Source: Akkermansiaceae bacterium
GTDB lineage: Bacteria > Verrucomicrobiota > Verrucomicrobiia > Verrucomicrobiales > Akkermansiaceae
Direction of reading: 5' to 3'
Assembly (NCBI GenBank): GCA_905182475.1
Contig: CAJJBR010000045.1
Location: forward strand, 62,001 to 126,000
DNA length: 64,000 nucleotides
The notes beneath the pieces are model-generated. The model had not been told where the DNA came from. It saw only the letters and a program-made list of their open reading frames with translations, and searched no databases. How positions within the stretch are numbered: the first letter of the stretch is position 1; every line of letters begins with the position of its first letter. A program made the translations under genes and the position numbers. Below, one piece after another: positions 51,534 through 60,790 of the stretch.

Positions 51534-51561
51534 TTGGGGTTTCAGTAGTGGAATATCCAAT

Positions 51562-52059
51562 TTAGGGAGCGGGAAGAATGACGGTGTCGATGACGTGGAT
51601 GACGCCGTTCTTTCCGACGATATCGGTCTTGATCACCTTGCTGCCGTTTACGGTGACAGCACCATCCTTGACGACGATTTCAACGGAGGCTCCGTTGACG
51701 GTCTTGACTTTGCCGGGCTTCACATCGGCTGCCATGACCTTTGCCCCAACGACATGAAGGGTGAGGATTGCCTGGAGCTTTGCTTTGTTTTCTGGCTTGA
51801 GGAGGGTTTCCACGGTTCCCTTGGGGAGTTTCGCGAAAGCCTCGTTAGTTGGCGCAAAGATGGTGAAGGGGCCATCACCGCTGAGTGTTTCGGCCAGTCC
51901 GGCCGCTTTAACCGCCGCTACCAAAGTGGAGAAGTCGTCGTTCGAGGCGGCCAGTTCGACCACGGTCTTGGTTTCAGTTTTAGGTTCGGCCACAGCACTG
52001 GATGCGGTGAAGAGGAAGGCTGCTGAGGTTGCGAGGGCGAGGAATTGTCTAGTTTTCAT
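51562..52059 (-). CDS. secreted single-domain fasciclin protein
   Basis: The 165-residue product has a Sec signal ([20 protein letters not shown], cleavage after AVA) and one FAS1 domain ([53 protein letters not shown]). FAS1 domains are adhesive or ligand-binding. The ATG at 52059 was chosen because it gives the signal peptide; an in-frame ATG at 52095 would place a hydrophilic stretch in front. First gene of a probable operon with SOUL and phr, divergent from the CarH-like regulator. Confidence 0.9.
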   Translation of the reverse strand: MKTRQFLALATSAAFLFTASSAVAEPKTETKTVVELAASNDDFSTLVAAVKAAGLAETLSGDGPFTIFAPTNEAFAKLPKGTVETLLKPENKAKLQAILTLHVVGAKVMAADVKPGKVKTVNGASVEIVVKDGAVTVNGSKVIKTDIVGKNGVIHVIDTVILPAP

Positions 52060-52111
52060 TTTTCTGGTTGTTTCTTTGTTGCTTGGTTTCGTCATCCACT
52101 ACGGGTGGCTA

Positions 52112-52209
52112 TGTCTACACTTTGTCTAGGAAATAATTCTTGTCAATATCTTGTCTGCTATCTGATCATTTGTTTTTGAATTAGTTGCGTTCTGTCTAAG
52201 CGATGTCTA
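52112..52209. promoter_or_regulatory. probable operator of the CarH-like regulator: TGTCxx direct repeats at 11-bp spacing
   Basis: In the divergent region, six TGTC half-sites on the plus strand form three pairs with an exact 11-bp step: TGTCTA at 52112 and 52123; TGTCAA at 52141 and TGTCTG at 52152; TGTCTA at 52193 and 52204. An 11-bp direct repeat is what I recall for the operator of Thermus CarH, whose core is TGTACA-like. Control of both divergent genes is inferred. Confidence 0.65.
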
Positions 52210-52213
52210 CATA

Positions 52214-53152
52214 ATGCGCATGTCTGGTGGCCTTTATCCGATGAAATTGGTATCTCAGCGCACGGGGTTGAGCCCGCATGTGCTGCGAGTGTGGGAGCGG
52301 CGCTATGGAGCGGTGACTCCGGATCGTTCTGATTCGAACCGCCGGCTCTACGGTGATGAGGAAGTGCGGCGTCTCGAGTTGATGGCCGCCTTGACCCGGG
52401 GAGGACATTCCATCGGACAAATAGCCTCCTTGCCACATGAAGAGCTGGAGTCCTTGGCGGGCTCTTTGGATCCGCAAACTGAGAATGTGGAATCCCAGGT
52501 TTCGTCGACCCCAGAAGAGATGTTCATGGAGCAAGCTTGGAGGTTTGTGACTGAGTTGGACTTGCTAAGGCTTCGTGGAGTTTTGGAGAGTGCGACGGTG
52601 TCGATGGGGATCTCAGTGATGATCGAGAAGTTGATTGTGCCGCTCATCGAACGGATTGGACTAGGATGGGAGCTTGGCGAGATCTCGGTGGCGGAAGAGC
52701 ATGCCGCAAGCGAGGTCATTAAAGAGATCCTCCTCATGGCTAGTCGCCCCTATGCCGCGACGATGGGCGCACCGGGATTGATTGTGGCGACACCCAGCGG
52801 CCAGTTGCATGAACTTGGAGGAGTGTTGGTTGCCTGCACCGCTCGTCGACAAGGTTGGGAGGTGTCGTACATGGGGGCATGCCTGCCAGCGGAAGAGATC
52901 GTTCGGGTTGCCATCCGGAGCAAGGCGCGTGCCGTTGGCTTGAGCATCGTCTACCCGGCTGATGATCCTGAATTGGCCGGGGAGCTTCTCAAGTTGCGGC
53001 GTCTCTTGCCGGATGATGTTGCGCTCTTGATCGGAGGGCGTGCTGCTTCGGGCTATCAGAAAGCGATCGATAAAATCGGGGCGACTCTTATCAAGAACTT
53101 GGCTGGAGTTCGCTTGGCTCTTGATGATTTGCGAATGAGACCAGGGAAGTAA
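52214..53152 (+). CDS. CarH/LitR-like B12-binding MerR-family photoreceptor regulator
   Basis: The 312-residue protein has an N-terminal MerR helix-turn-helix (KLVSQRTGLSPHVLRVWERR at 11-30, then SNRRLYGDEEV), a four-helix cap, and a B12-binding Rossmann domain. The cap has W152, E162 and H163 in GWELGEISVAEEH, the same spacing as Trp131/Glu141/His142 of Thermus CarH, and His199 in PSGQLHELG matches the lower cobalt ligand. It should bind adenosylcobalamin, repress in the dark and let go after light cleaves the Co-C bond. The cluster it heads contains photolyase, SOUL, fasciclins and an ECF sigma factor. Confidence 0.9.
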   Translation: MRMSGGLYPMKLVSQRTGLSPHVLRVWERRYGAVTPDRSDSNRRLYGDEEVRRLELMAALTRGGHSIGQIASLPHEELESLAGSLDPQTENVESQVSSTPEEMFMEQAWRFVTELDLLRLRGVLESATVSMGISVMIEKLIVPLIERIGLGWELGEISVAEEHAASEVIKEILLMASRPYAATMGAPGLIVATPSGQLHELGGVLVACTARRQGWEVSYMGACLPAEEIVRVAIRSKARAVGLSIVYPADDPELAGELLKLRRLLPDDVALLIGGRAASGYQKAIDKIGATLIKNLAGVRLALDDLRMRPGK

Positions 53153-53679
53153 CGGGAGAGGATGTGGATCAGAGCCCGACATGGCAGCCCAAGGAAGTGG
53201 CTCTCGATGACGGCCGGGTTCTGGTGCTCGATGGCCAATAGGTCAAATCAACCATCCATGACCCCCTGCGCAGAAACCATGCTGCGACAGGGCGGGGGAG
53301 TTGTGGCCACGATGCCTAGAAATCCGAGATAATGCCCGAGCCGAGAGATGCTTCTACTCGGATTTCAGTATTTCAGCTTTTCAGATTTTACCGAAAAACC
53401 TCCCCTTTTCCCCCGCAACCCCCTTTTCCTCTTGCTCGGTTCGCCCCTTCAGGGTATTTCATATTCTAGGTGAAAAAGCAAATTCCTAGCATTGGCGGTG
53501 TAAGAAACTCAACGGAGATGCTAACAACCTAGAAAACGGGAAAGAATGCACCAGTTGATCGCAGCGCGAGGTTTAAGCTCATGGAATACCGAGCCATTAA
53601 CGGATAGGGCATTCGTTTTTCCTGATACAGCGAAGATAGGCTCCCGATGGAACCTAACAGATGCGACTCAGTCGAACAC
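53153..53679. other. intergenic region with a dispersed CTGAAA-type repeat
   Basis: No gene is supported. The phrase ATTTCAGTATTTCAGCTTTT at about 53363-53383 matches the outer arm of the element at 16650-16863 over 19 bases. Confidence 0.5.
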
Positions 53680-55693
53680 ATGTCTATAGTCGAAGAAAGT
53701 CTATTCTTTGATTTAGAATGTGCTGACGCACAAACAGTGTTTGCGATGGGTGCCGTCTTTCGAGAGTACTCCCCCCCTACACGCTCGGAATGCGGAGTCG
53801 GTGAAGAAGCTACTACCGACTCTGGAAAACTGGGGAAATGCGGCACAGTTCATTTGAGGACATAATGCGATCGCTCATGATGTGCCGATAATTCGAAACC
53901 TCGGTTATCGCGATTTCCCGGAAGATAGGGTGTTGGACACTTTATATCTCTCGCCGCTAGCGTTTCCCAAGAAGCCATACCATGCCTTAACCAAGGACGG
54001 AAAAATCTGTGGCGAGACGCGCAACAATCCGGTGCAAGATAGCCGATATTGTGCTGAGGTCCTGAAGGATTGCCTAAAGCAATTTGAGGGGGCCAGTCTG
54101 GCCGACCTCGAAATCTATTGGCTCGCATTTCATCTAAGTGGCATGGCGGGAATGGCGAAGCTGTTTGAGCAATTGGCGAAAGCATCTGCCTCGACCTTGG
54201 AACTGGGCTCTGAATCTGCTGGCCAAGCAATGCTACTCACGCATTTCAAGTCGCAAAATAGAGGGCGCTGCTGCCTGGGGTCGATCAGGGTGCTGGAAGG
54301 TAAAGATGGTCCATCGTATTAGCTTACATTCATGCTTGGCTAAAAGTTGCTGAAGGGGAATCAGTGCTCCTGTATTGGCTCTGCCGAGAGATCCCACGCT
54401 TACGCCCCTACCTAAAGAATCTACGACAAGTGCCCTGCAACTCCCCGGAGTGTGGCTATTGCGTCGAAATGCATTCGCCGACTAAGGCACTGCAGAAGTA
54501 TTTCGGATTTGAGAGTTTTCTGGCAAAACCTGCGCTGATTACGCAACCCGACAGGAGCTTACAGGAAGAGATCGTATCGACAGCAATGGCTGGTCGCTCA
54601 CTACTCGGCATCTTACCTACCGGCGGCGGGAAATCGCTCTGTTTCCAGATTCCCGCACTGCACCGCTACGCTTGCACGGGTGCGCTCACGATCGTAATTT
54701 CGCCACTGCAATCGCTGATGCGCGACCAGGTGGAAAACCTAAGGACACGTGCGGGTGTGCTACATACCAATGCACTGTATGGACTGCTCACGCCATTAGA
54801 GCGAAAAGCCTGCATCGATCGTGGTACTCTGCTTCAATCGTCATGCCGCCCTTGAGCTGCGGCGCCGCATCTGGAAACTAGTCGGAGTCAACGCGGCAGG
54901 CGTGATCATTCAAACCTTTCATGGGCTAGCACTGAAAATATTGGGCCGCACAATGGCCCAGCTAGAAACAGAGAGCACAGGCAAAGGCCTGAGCTTTAAC
55001 ACCATCATCCCGGAAGCGATCGAGTTGCTAAAAGGGGCGTCTGCTCCGATCGGTATGGAAGCGGACGCCTTTCGCACCCGACTTGTCGGCAACCTGACTC
55101 ACATCTTAGTCGATGAATATCAGGATATAGAATCCGATGCCTATGAATTTGTAGGACTCTTGGCGGGTAAAGCGCAATTAGGTGCGGAGAATCGTTTGCA
55201 GATACTCGCGGTGGGTGATGATGGCCAAAGCATCTATCAATTCGCCGGTGCAAATATCGAGTTCATCAGGCGCTTCAGGGATGACTATGTGGATAGGAGC
55301 AACCCAAAGTTTACAAAAGAAGTCAATGTCCACTTCTTGATCGATAATTATCGTTCGACTAAGAATATCATCACTGGGGCGAGTGCGTTGATCTCACACA
55401 ATACAGATCGCATGAAGACCGACCATCCGATTCAAATTGATCCGGAACGCCTTAGAGATGCCAATGGGGGCTCTCTGGAAAATCTGGACTCAGTCGGCGG
55501 CGAGCGGTACTGCATCGCGGTCTTCGAGCAGGAGCGAGAGTCCATCACTGAACTCGATGACGAGACGGGGGCGAAGCTGGCGCGGGAACTCGACTTCGAC
55601 GAAGCGGGCGACGGAACATTTCAAAGGCCGCGATGGGCCGGGGTCGGAACTGGACATGGCCTGCAATTTAACAGGCTGGAGGAATTACGATAG
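53680..55693 (+). pseudogene. remnant of an exonuclease-RecQ-UvrD fusion protein
   Basis: Fragments appear in the order expected for one large DNA-processing protein. First a DEDD 3'-5' exonuclease (LFFDLECADAQTVFAMGAVF; then HDVPIIRNLGYRDFP), broken by a frameshift in a C-run near 53770 and by TGA at 53855. Then a frame change near 54300, and a RecQ start (ILPTGGGKSLCFQIPAL, ISPLQSLMRDQVENL). At about 54825 it jumps to a UvrD-like part (VLCFNRHAALELRRRIWKLV, ILVDEYQDIESDAYEF, GDDGQSIYQFAGANIEFIRR). The RecQ C-terminus, the UvrD Walker A region and the end are missing. It is not functional. Confidence 0.82.
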
Positions 55694-55843
55694 GGGGTGG
55701 ATTTTAGGACGCTTACGATAAACCGGCTTGGAATAAAGAATGAAAGCGAGAACCGGGAACACCAGCGCAGCGCAGGGTAGAGCGCCTCACGTACGGATCT
55801 GCGCGGGGGGGCCGCCGGCAACGGCGATTCCTACCGCGATCCC

Positions 55844-57265
55844 CTAATTCCGCCAAACATGCGAGCCATTGACAAGTTCCTGATAATGGACTTTCAGCCT
55901 TTGCCTCAGCTCAACCAACTTGTCGGGATGAGATTCGGACAGATCCTTACTTTCGCCCATATCTTCGGTCACCTTGAATATCTGGAAGTCAGACAGCGTT
56001 GCCGCCTTGATTTGCGCCACATTACGGCTATTTACTGTTTTGCATGGATTGATATTCAGCTTCGCAAGAATCTTCCAGTCGCCATCACGCATAGCAACCC
56101 GGCGTTCATTAATAGCTGAGTAGAAGACCCAGACCAGAGGCTTCTTGCGATTAATAGGTTTGCTTTCGAGTGCTGGCAAAAAGCTGGTCCCATCCAGTTG
56201 CAAGTTGGTTGGTGGCACGGTCTCAGCCAGTTCACAAAAGGTGGGCAAGAAGTCCAGCGCAGAGACGGGTTGCTTCACTACCTGTCCTGCCTGAATCTTT
56301 GCCGGCCATCGCATGATTCCTGCAACCCGAAACCCAGCTTCGGTTGTCCACAATTTCATGCCGCGCAACGGGGTTGCAGTACCGAATGAACGACCTGCGT
56401 GATGTCCGTAACGAAGCAAGGTCTCGGGACCATTGTCGGATGTGAAGACAACAAGAGTGTTCTTCTCAATATTCATCTTCTTCAAGGCGGCCATCAACGT
56501 GCCGACTGCGGCATCAACGTTTGCTACGTTGGCAAAGTACTGTGCCTCATCAACATTCCTCGCCACGGGCTTGTAGCTCTCTACCAATACCTTAGGCGAT
56601 GCGACAGGTTCATGGGGTTCATGAAAAGCCACATACATGAAGAAGGGTTGCTTCGGATTCTTTGCCTGTTGACCCTTGAGCCAAGTAAGGGATTCGGCTA
56701 CCACTAATTGGCAACTATAGCCCTTCATTGGGCCGACATCCTCACCGTTTCGGACAAAGTTAACGGGATTTTCATGTGAGGGGCTTGCGTTGTTTTGTGT
56801 GCCAAACCAGTGATCAAATCCAGCATCATTAGGCTGCGGTTGCTCGGACGAGTTGAAGTTTCCGTTGCAGTGCCATTTGCCCGCCATGCAGGTGGCATAG
56901 CCGGCCTTCTTCAACAGTTGCGGCATCGTAACTTCAGAGGCTCGCATATGTATGGCTTTGCCCTCAGGAATCCAGTCGTAGACTCCCGCGCGGTTTGGAC
57001 TACGCCCTGTCATGAGCCCAACTCGTGAGGGAGAACAGACCGGAGAGGTGGAGTAGAAGTCCGTGAAGCGGATGCCTTCCTTTGCCAACGTGTTGAGGTT
57101 CGGCGTCTTGATATGAGGGTGGCCGTAACACTCCAGATCTCCATATCCAAGATCATCACACAAGACGACCACAATATTGGGCCTCTCGGCAGCTATGAGT
57201 TCAACGGCACTTAGGCAAACATAAGCGATTGCCATGACAATAATAATAGGTCGTGTTCTTTTCAT
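55844..57265 (-). CDS. exported S1-family sulfatase
   Basis: The enzyme cleaves sulfate esters, probably from a polysaccharide, outside the cytoplasm. The 473-residue product has a signal peptide (residues 1-26), the metal site NIVVVLCDDLGYGDLECYG, the formylglycine motif CSPSR at 77-81 followed by LMTGRSPNRAGV, GKWH, and FTSDNGPE. The Cys must be oxidised by an FGE; a suitable lipoprotein FGE is encoded at 37677. Substrate cannot be told. It is followed upstream on the same strand by an exported metalloprotease-like gene, with a gap of about 75 bases. Confidence 0.92.
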   Translation of the reverse strand: MKRTRPIIIVMAIAYVCLSAVELIAAERPNIVVVLCDDLGYGDLECYGHPHIKTPNLNTLAKEGIRFTDFYSTSPVCSPSRVGLMTGRSPNRAGVYDWIPEGKAIHMRASEVTMPQLLKKAGYATCMAGKWHCNGNFNSSEQPQPNDAGFDHWFGTQNNASPSHENPVNFVRNGEDVGPMKGYSCQLVVAESLTWLKGQQAKNPKQPFFMYVAFHEPHEPVASPKVLVESYKPVARNVDEAQYFANVANVDAAVGTLMAALKKMNIEKNTLVVFTSDNGPETLLRYGHHAGRSFGTATPLRGMKLWTTEAGFRVAGIMRWPAKIQAGQVVKQPVSALDFLPTFCELAETVPPTNLQLDGTSFLPALESKPINRKKPLVWVFYSAINERRVAMRDGDWKILAKLNINPCKTVNSRNVAQIKAATLSDFQIFKVTEDMGESKDLSESHPDKLVELRQRLKVHYQELVNGSHVWRN

Positions 57266-57340
57266 TTTAACTGACTGACTGCTGTTCTTCCAGGTTGTCC
57301 TTTTCGGTAATGTCTGAGGTGCGCGCGTGTTCGCATGGGT

Positions 57341-58750
57341 TCAATCATCCGTCTCCTGGTCCGGGACGGCTCCCTGGATCTTCACTGTGTAAGGATAGCG
57401 TGGGACATCCTCCTGCTTCGGGTCGATGGAGTCGAATGGGAGCAGATTGTCCGGGGTGGCCATTACGACCAGGTAGACCTGTTTGTCGTCCGCGGCCAGC
57501 TTGACGGTTGCGCGTTTGCCATCAGATACGGGACCGACATAGCGCGGCGTATCGTCACGGGTGATTACGCAGAAACCGAAGCGCCAATCAGCGCTCTCGT
57601 CTGCATTCGGTTTGCCACGCAGTGTGACACTGATCTTGTGTGGCTTTCCATCTGCGCGGTTGGTTGGATGCAGCAGGATGTGATTGTAGGCGAAGCGTTG
57701 CGGCGCGAACTCGGTGGGTAATTCGAACGTGTCAGGCTCGCCTGCAACAGGCAGCATCTTGACGGTGAGGGGCTTGTTATCTTTGCGCATCCTCTCGATT
57801 GTCAGCCGGATATTGGGAGTGGTGTAGTCGCCGGTGACGTTGCGTTGCGCGTGCTCGAACCAGTAGTCGGCGAACCGGTTCGCACTGAATTTCTTCCTGC
57901 GCTTGACGGACTCAAAGGGATGCATCCCGAGTGAGCGGTGATCCTGTATGACCCGGGAGTAGAATCGCGGGTTTTCCTTGTCGCAGAGAAATTGCATCCA
58001 GGTCCAGTTCTGGTACGGACGTTTCCGGCCCGGGCGGAGATGCTTGGTCGATAGGGTTGCTGTGCAGAGCTTGGTCTGGCCGTTCCCGATGCGGGCAAGG
58101 ACGGGAATGAATGTCGCGTGGGACTCGTGTGTCATGCCGAACACCTTCCAGGCGTCAGTGTCCACGGGTGGGCCGGGTGGATCCCTGTCCCATGCGGCGT
58201 AGGTCTGCAGAGCATGCGTCAGTTCGTGGGTGAGGACGTAGGGATCCATGGCCAGCCTTGGCGTAATGATGGTGTGGCCGCCGGGCATACTCTTGTTCCC
58301 GTCCTCCACCACCGTAATGCCGCCGCCGATGGCGTACCGCCCCTCCCCGCTGCTGCCGGGCTTGCCTCGCCATGTTTTCCATGTGCCCTTGATCACGATA
58401 CGGAGTCGGTCGCGCGGCAGGTAGTGGTCGGCACGGTAGACTTGCAGATCATCGACGGCCGCAGTCCAGTAGGATTCGGCAATCTTCATAATTTCCCGCG
58501 GATCGAAGTAGGACGGGCTGTCGGTCGGAACATCCTTCCATGGCTCCGAACTGCGTTTGTCGCCCCAGAAGATGTCGAATCGCTCGCTTCTTAGTGTGTT
58601 GCTGGGCGAACTCCATTCGCCTTCCTGTATCGTTGTGGGCTGGAGCTTGCTGCAGTCCAGCTCGGCGGACGCGGAAGTGATTGTTATGAGTGCGGAGGTG
58701 ACCCATACGATGGTGCGTATCGAGTCTCGATTCAGAAGGGATATATTCAT
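57341..58750 (-). CDS. exported HELTH-motif metalloprotease-like protein
   Basis: The 469-residue product has a signal peptide (residues 1-30, IRTIVWVTSALITITSASAE) and a gluzincin-like motif YVLTHELTHALQTY near residue 175 (HExxH), with possible third ligands in MTHESHATFIPVL (His-Glu). The domain is like DUF6055 proteins, putative zinc hydrolases of bacteria and fungi. The last 120 residues form a beta domain. The start ATG at 58750 puts the basic n-region in front of the helix. It is probably co-transcribed with the sulfatase downstream. Confidence 0.68.
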   Translation of the reverse strand: MNISLLNRDSIRTIVWVTSALITITSASAELDCSKLQPTTIQEGEWSSPSNTLRSERFDIFWGDKRSSEPWKDVPTDSPSYFDPREIMKIAESYWTAAVDDLQVYRADHYLPRDRLRIVIKGTWKTWRGKPGSSGEGRYAIGGGITVVEDGNKSMPGGHTIITPRLAMDPYVLTHELTHALQTYAAWDRDPPGPPVDTDAWKVFGMTHESHATFIPVLARIGNGQTKLCTATLSTKHLRPGRKRPYQNWTWMQFLCDKENPRFYSRVIQDHRSLGMHPFESVKRRKKFSANRFADYWFEHAQRNVTGDYTTPNIRLTIERMRKDNKPLTVKMLPVAGEPDTFELPTEFAPQRFAYNHILLHPTNRADGKPHKISVTLRGKPNADESADWRFGFCVITRDDTPRYVGPVSDGKRATVKLAADDKQVYLVVMATPDNLLPFDSIDPKQEDVPRYPYTVKIQGAVPDQETDD

Positions 58751-59416
58751 TTGATTCTCCTTGGGGCGTGCCATGTTCTGTCAAAACTAACGGATAGGAA
58801 TTTTTTCCTCCCACCAGTCATCGTTTTCGTTCCTGTTAGCCAGTAGCTAGAGCCCATTTGAAAATGGGTCGGATGGCGGAAGAATCTCAGAATTTCAAGC
58901 TTTGTCTATCCTTGCCGTTCACTTTCGGAGGAGGGTCAGTTCGTGGATTGTGGATTGATTGTTAGAGGGCCTCCAGGCAATGCCCGTGCGGTAGGCACGG
59001 TGGATGGTTGCGCATTTCCCGCGTGCATTCAGCACGCATGGGCTTGGTTTGGGAAGTTCATGGGGCTAGAGCCCCATGCTGTTGTTGCATCTCGCCTACA
59101 GCGAGGGAGACCTGAAATTCAAAGCTCAAAGCTCAAAGCTTGAGGAGCCGGATGCGTTCATTGCGCTCGTCCGGAACTGTGGGGGGGCGTCGTTTGACCT
59201 TCGGGTCAAGCGGCCTTATCCTAGAAGCAGCAATGGATTCGAGCCGATCGACTGCGGAGTTGGGCTGGGGTCTTTCATCGGGAGTCGCCCGGAGGTATGG
59301 CCGTAACATCGGGCAAGTTCAGGAGAAATCGACGCTCCTCAGGCAAATTGATGAAAGTAACGCTCCGAACCTTGACGTATCCGATACGGAGACATCAGTA
59401 TGCGCGGGTAAAACCC
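58751..59416. other. 666-bp intergenic region between decayed and sugar-acid segments
   Basis: No gene is supported. Short palindromes such as ATGGGGCTAGAGCCCCAT near 59059 and a triple AAAGCTC run near 59120 are visible. The DNA becomes GC-richer towards the MFS gene. Confidence 0.4.
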
Positions 59417-60778
59417 ATGATTGAAAACCCCGATGACATGCGAGGACAGCCAGCGACGAATTTGAAGCATCCGGACGATCCGGCACCCCACCCCGGCCGG
59501 TGGGCGATCGCCATCATGGTGAGCGCGGCGATCGTGTTGAGCTATCTGGACCGGCTCACGCTGCCGTGGACGCTCAGCGAGATCCAGAAGGACTACCCCT
59601 TCTCTGATCAGGTCAAAGCGCTCTTCGACTCGGCCTTTCTCATCAGTTACGGCCTGATGTATCTCGGTGGCGGACGGCTGCTCGATCGCCTCGGCACGCG
59701 CCGCGGGTTCCTCATTGTGATGATCTTCTGGTCGCTCGCCTGCGCCAGCCAGGGTTTGGCGGGCAATTTCGGCATGCCGGCGATCGGAGGCATGGCATTC
59801 GCCCTCTGCATGTTGGTGGTCAGCCGTTTCCTCCTTGGCGCCGGTGAGGGCGGCGGTTTTCCCGCTGCGACCCGGGCGGTCACCGAGTGGTTCCCCGTCA
59901 ACGAACGCTCGACCGCGATGGGCATCATCAATGCCGGCACGGCGGTGGGCGCCGTCGCCGCTCCGCCACTCATCATGCTGGTGCTCAATCACACCGGTTG
60001 GTTCGGCATCGCGCCGTGGCGCTGGGTGTTCATCATCTGCGGCGCCATGGGACTGCTGTGGACCCTCTGGTGGTTCATCGCATACCACCCGCCGGAGGAA
60101 GCCGTCGAAACGGATGACAGCCCCGTGGTGGCGGCCTCCAAACCCGCCGCTGTCCCGATCAAGGCGCTACTCCGTCACAAGGAGGTGTGGGCCGTGGTCG
60201 GCGCGAAGTTCCTTACCGACGCGGCGTGGTATTTCTACATGTTCTGGCTGCCGAAGTTCCTGATGGAAATGTTCGACATGAAGTTCAGCTCCGCCAGCGG
60301 GGTCGGCTGGATTCCCTACGCTGCAGCCGGGGTCGGTTGTCTGGTTGGCGGTTGCTTCTCAAGCGCGCTTCTCAAGCGCGGGGCGTCGGTCAATATGGCC
60401 CGCAAGCTCACCCTCGGCCTCAGCGCCGCCTTCATGCCTTGGGTCATGCTGGTCCCGCAGCTCGATTCGGTCACCTGGGTGATCGTCGTTTTCAGCCTGG
60501 CCTTCTTCGGCCAGCAGTCGTGGTCCACCCTCGTCATGATCCTGCCCACCGACATGATTCCGCGACATTCGGTCGGCACGGTGGCCGGGATGGTCGGCCT
60601 CGGCGGTGCGCTGGGCGGAGTCGTGCTCGGCCAGACCGCCGGCTACCTGCGCGACCACGGCTTCAGCTACACGCCCATCCTGATCGTGGCCGGCTCACTC
60701 CACATCATCGCATTCATCCTCATCTGCGTGGTTGTTCCGCGCATCCGGCAGCTCGATATCCAACCTCAAACTTCCTAA
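59417..60778 (+). CDS. MFS transporter, sugar-acid (ACS family) type
   Basis: The 453-residue, 12-helix inner-membrane permease resembles hexuronate/galactarate:proton symporters of the anion:cation symporter family: SYLDRLTLPWTLSEIQKDYP near TM1, GRLLDRLGTRRGF in the TM2-3 loop, RFLLGAGEGGGFPAATRAVT (the ACS-type GxGEGxxxP), and WFPVNERSTAMGI. It would import a sugar acid for the enzymes encoded next. The ATG at 59417 is chosen because it starts the hydrophilic tail seen in the family. First gene of the operon. Confidence 0.88.
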   Translation: MIENPDDMRGQPATNLKHPDDPAPHPGRWAIAIMVSAAIVLSYLDRLTLPWTLSEIQKDYPFSDQVKALFDSAFLISYGLMYLGGGRLLDRLGTRRGFLIVMIFWSLACASQGLAGNFGMPAIGGMAFALCMLVVSRFLLGAGEGGGFPAATRAVTEWFPVNERSTAMGIINAGTAVGAVAAPPLIMLVLNHTGWFGIAPWRWVFIICGAMGLLWTLWWFIAYHPPEEAVETDDSPVVAASKPAAVPIKALLRHKEVWAVVGAKFLTDAAWYFYMFWLPKFLMEMFDMKFSSASGVGWIPYAAAGVGCLVGGCFSSALLKRGASVNMARKLTLGLSAAFMPWVMLVPQLDSVTWVIVVFSLAFFGQQSWSTLVMILPTDMIPRHSVGTVAGMVGLGGALGGVVLGQTAGYLRDHGFSYTPILIVAGSLHIIAFILICVVVPRIRQLDIQPQTS

Positions 60779-60790
60779 CACCCCAGCTTC

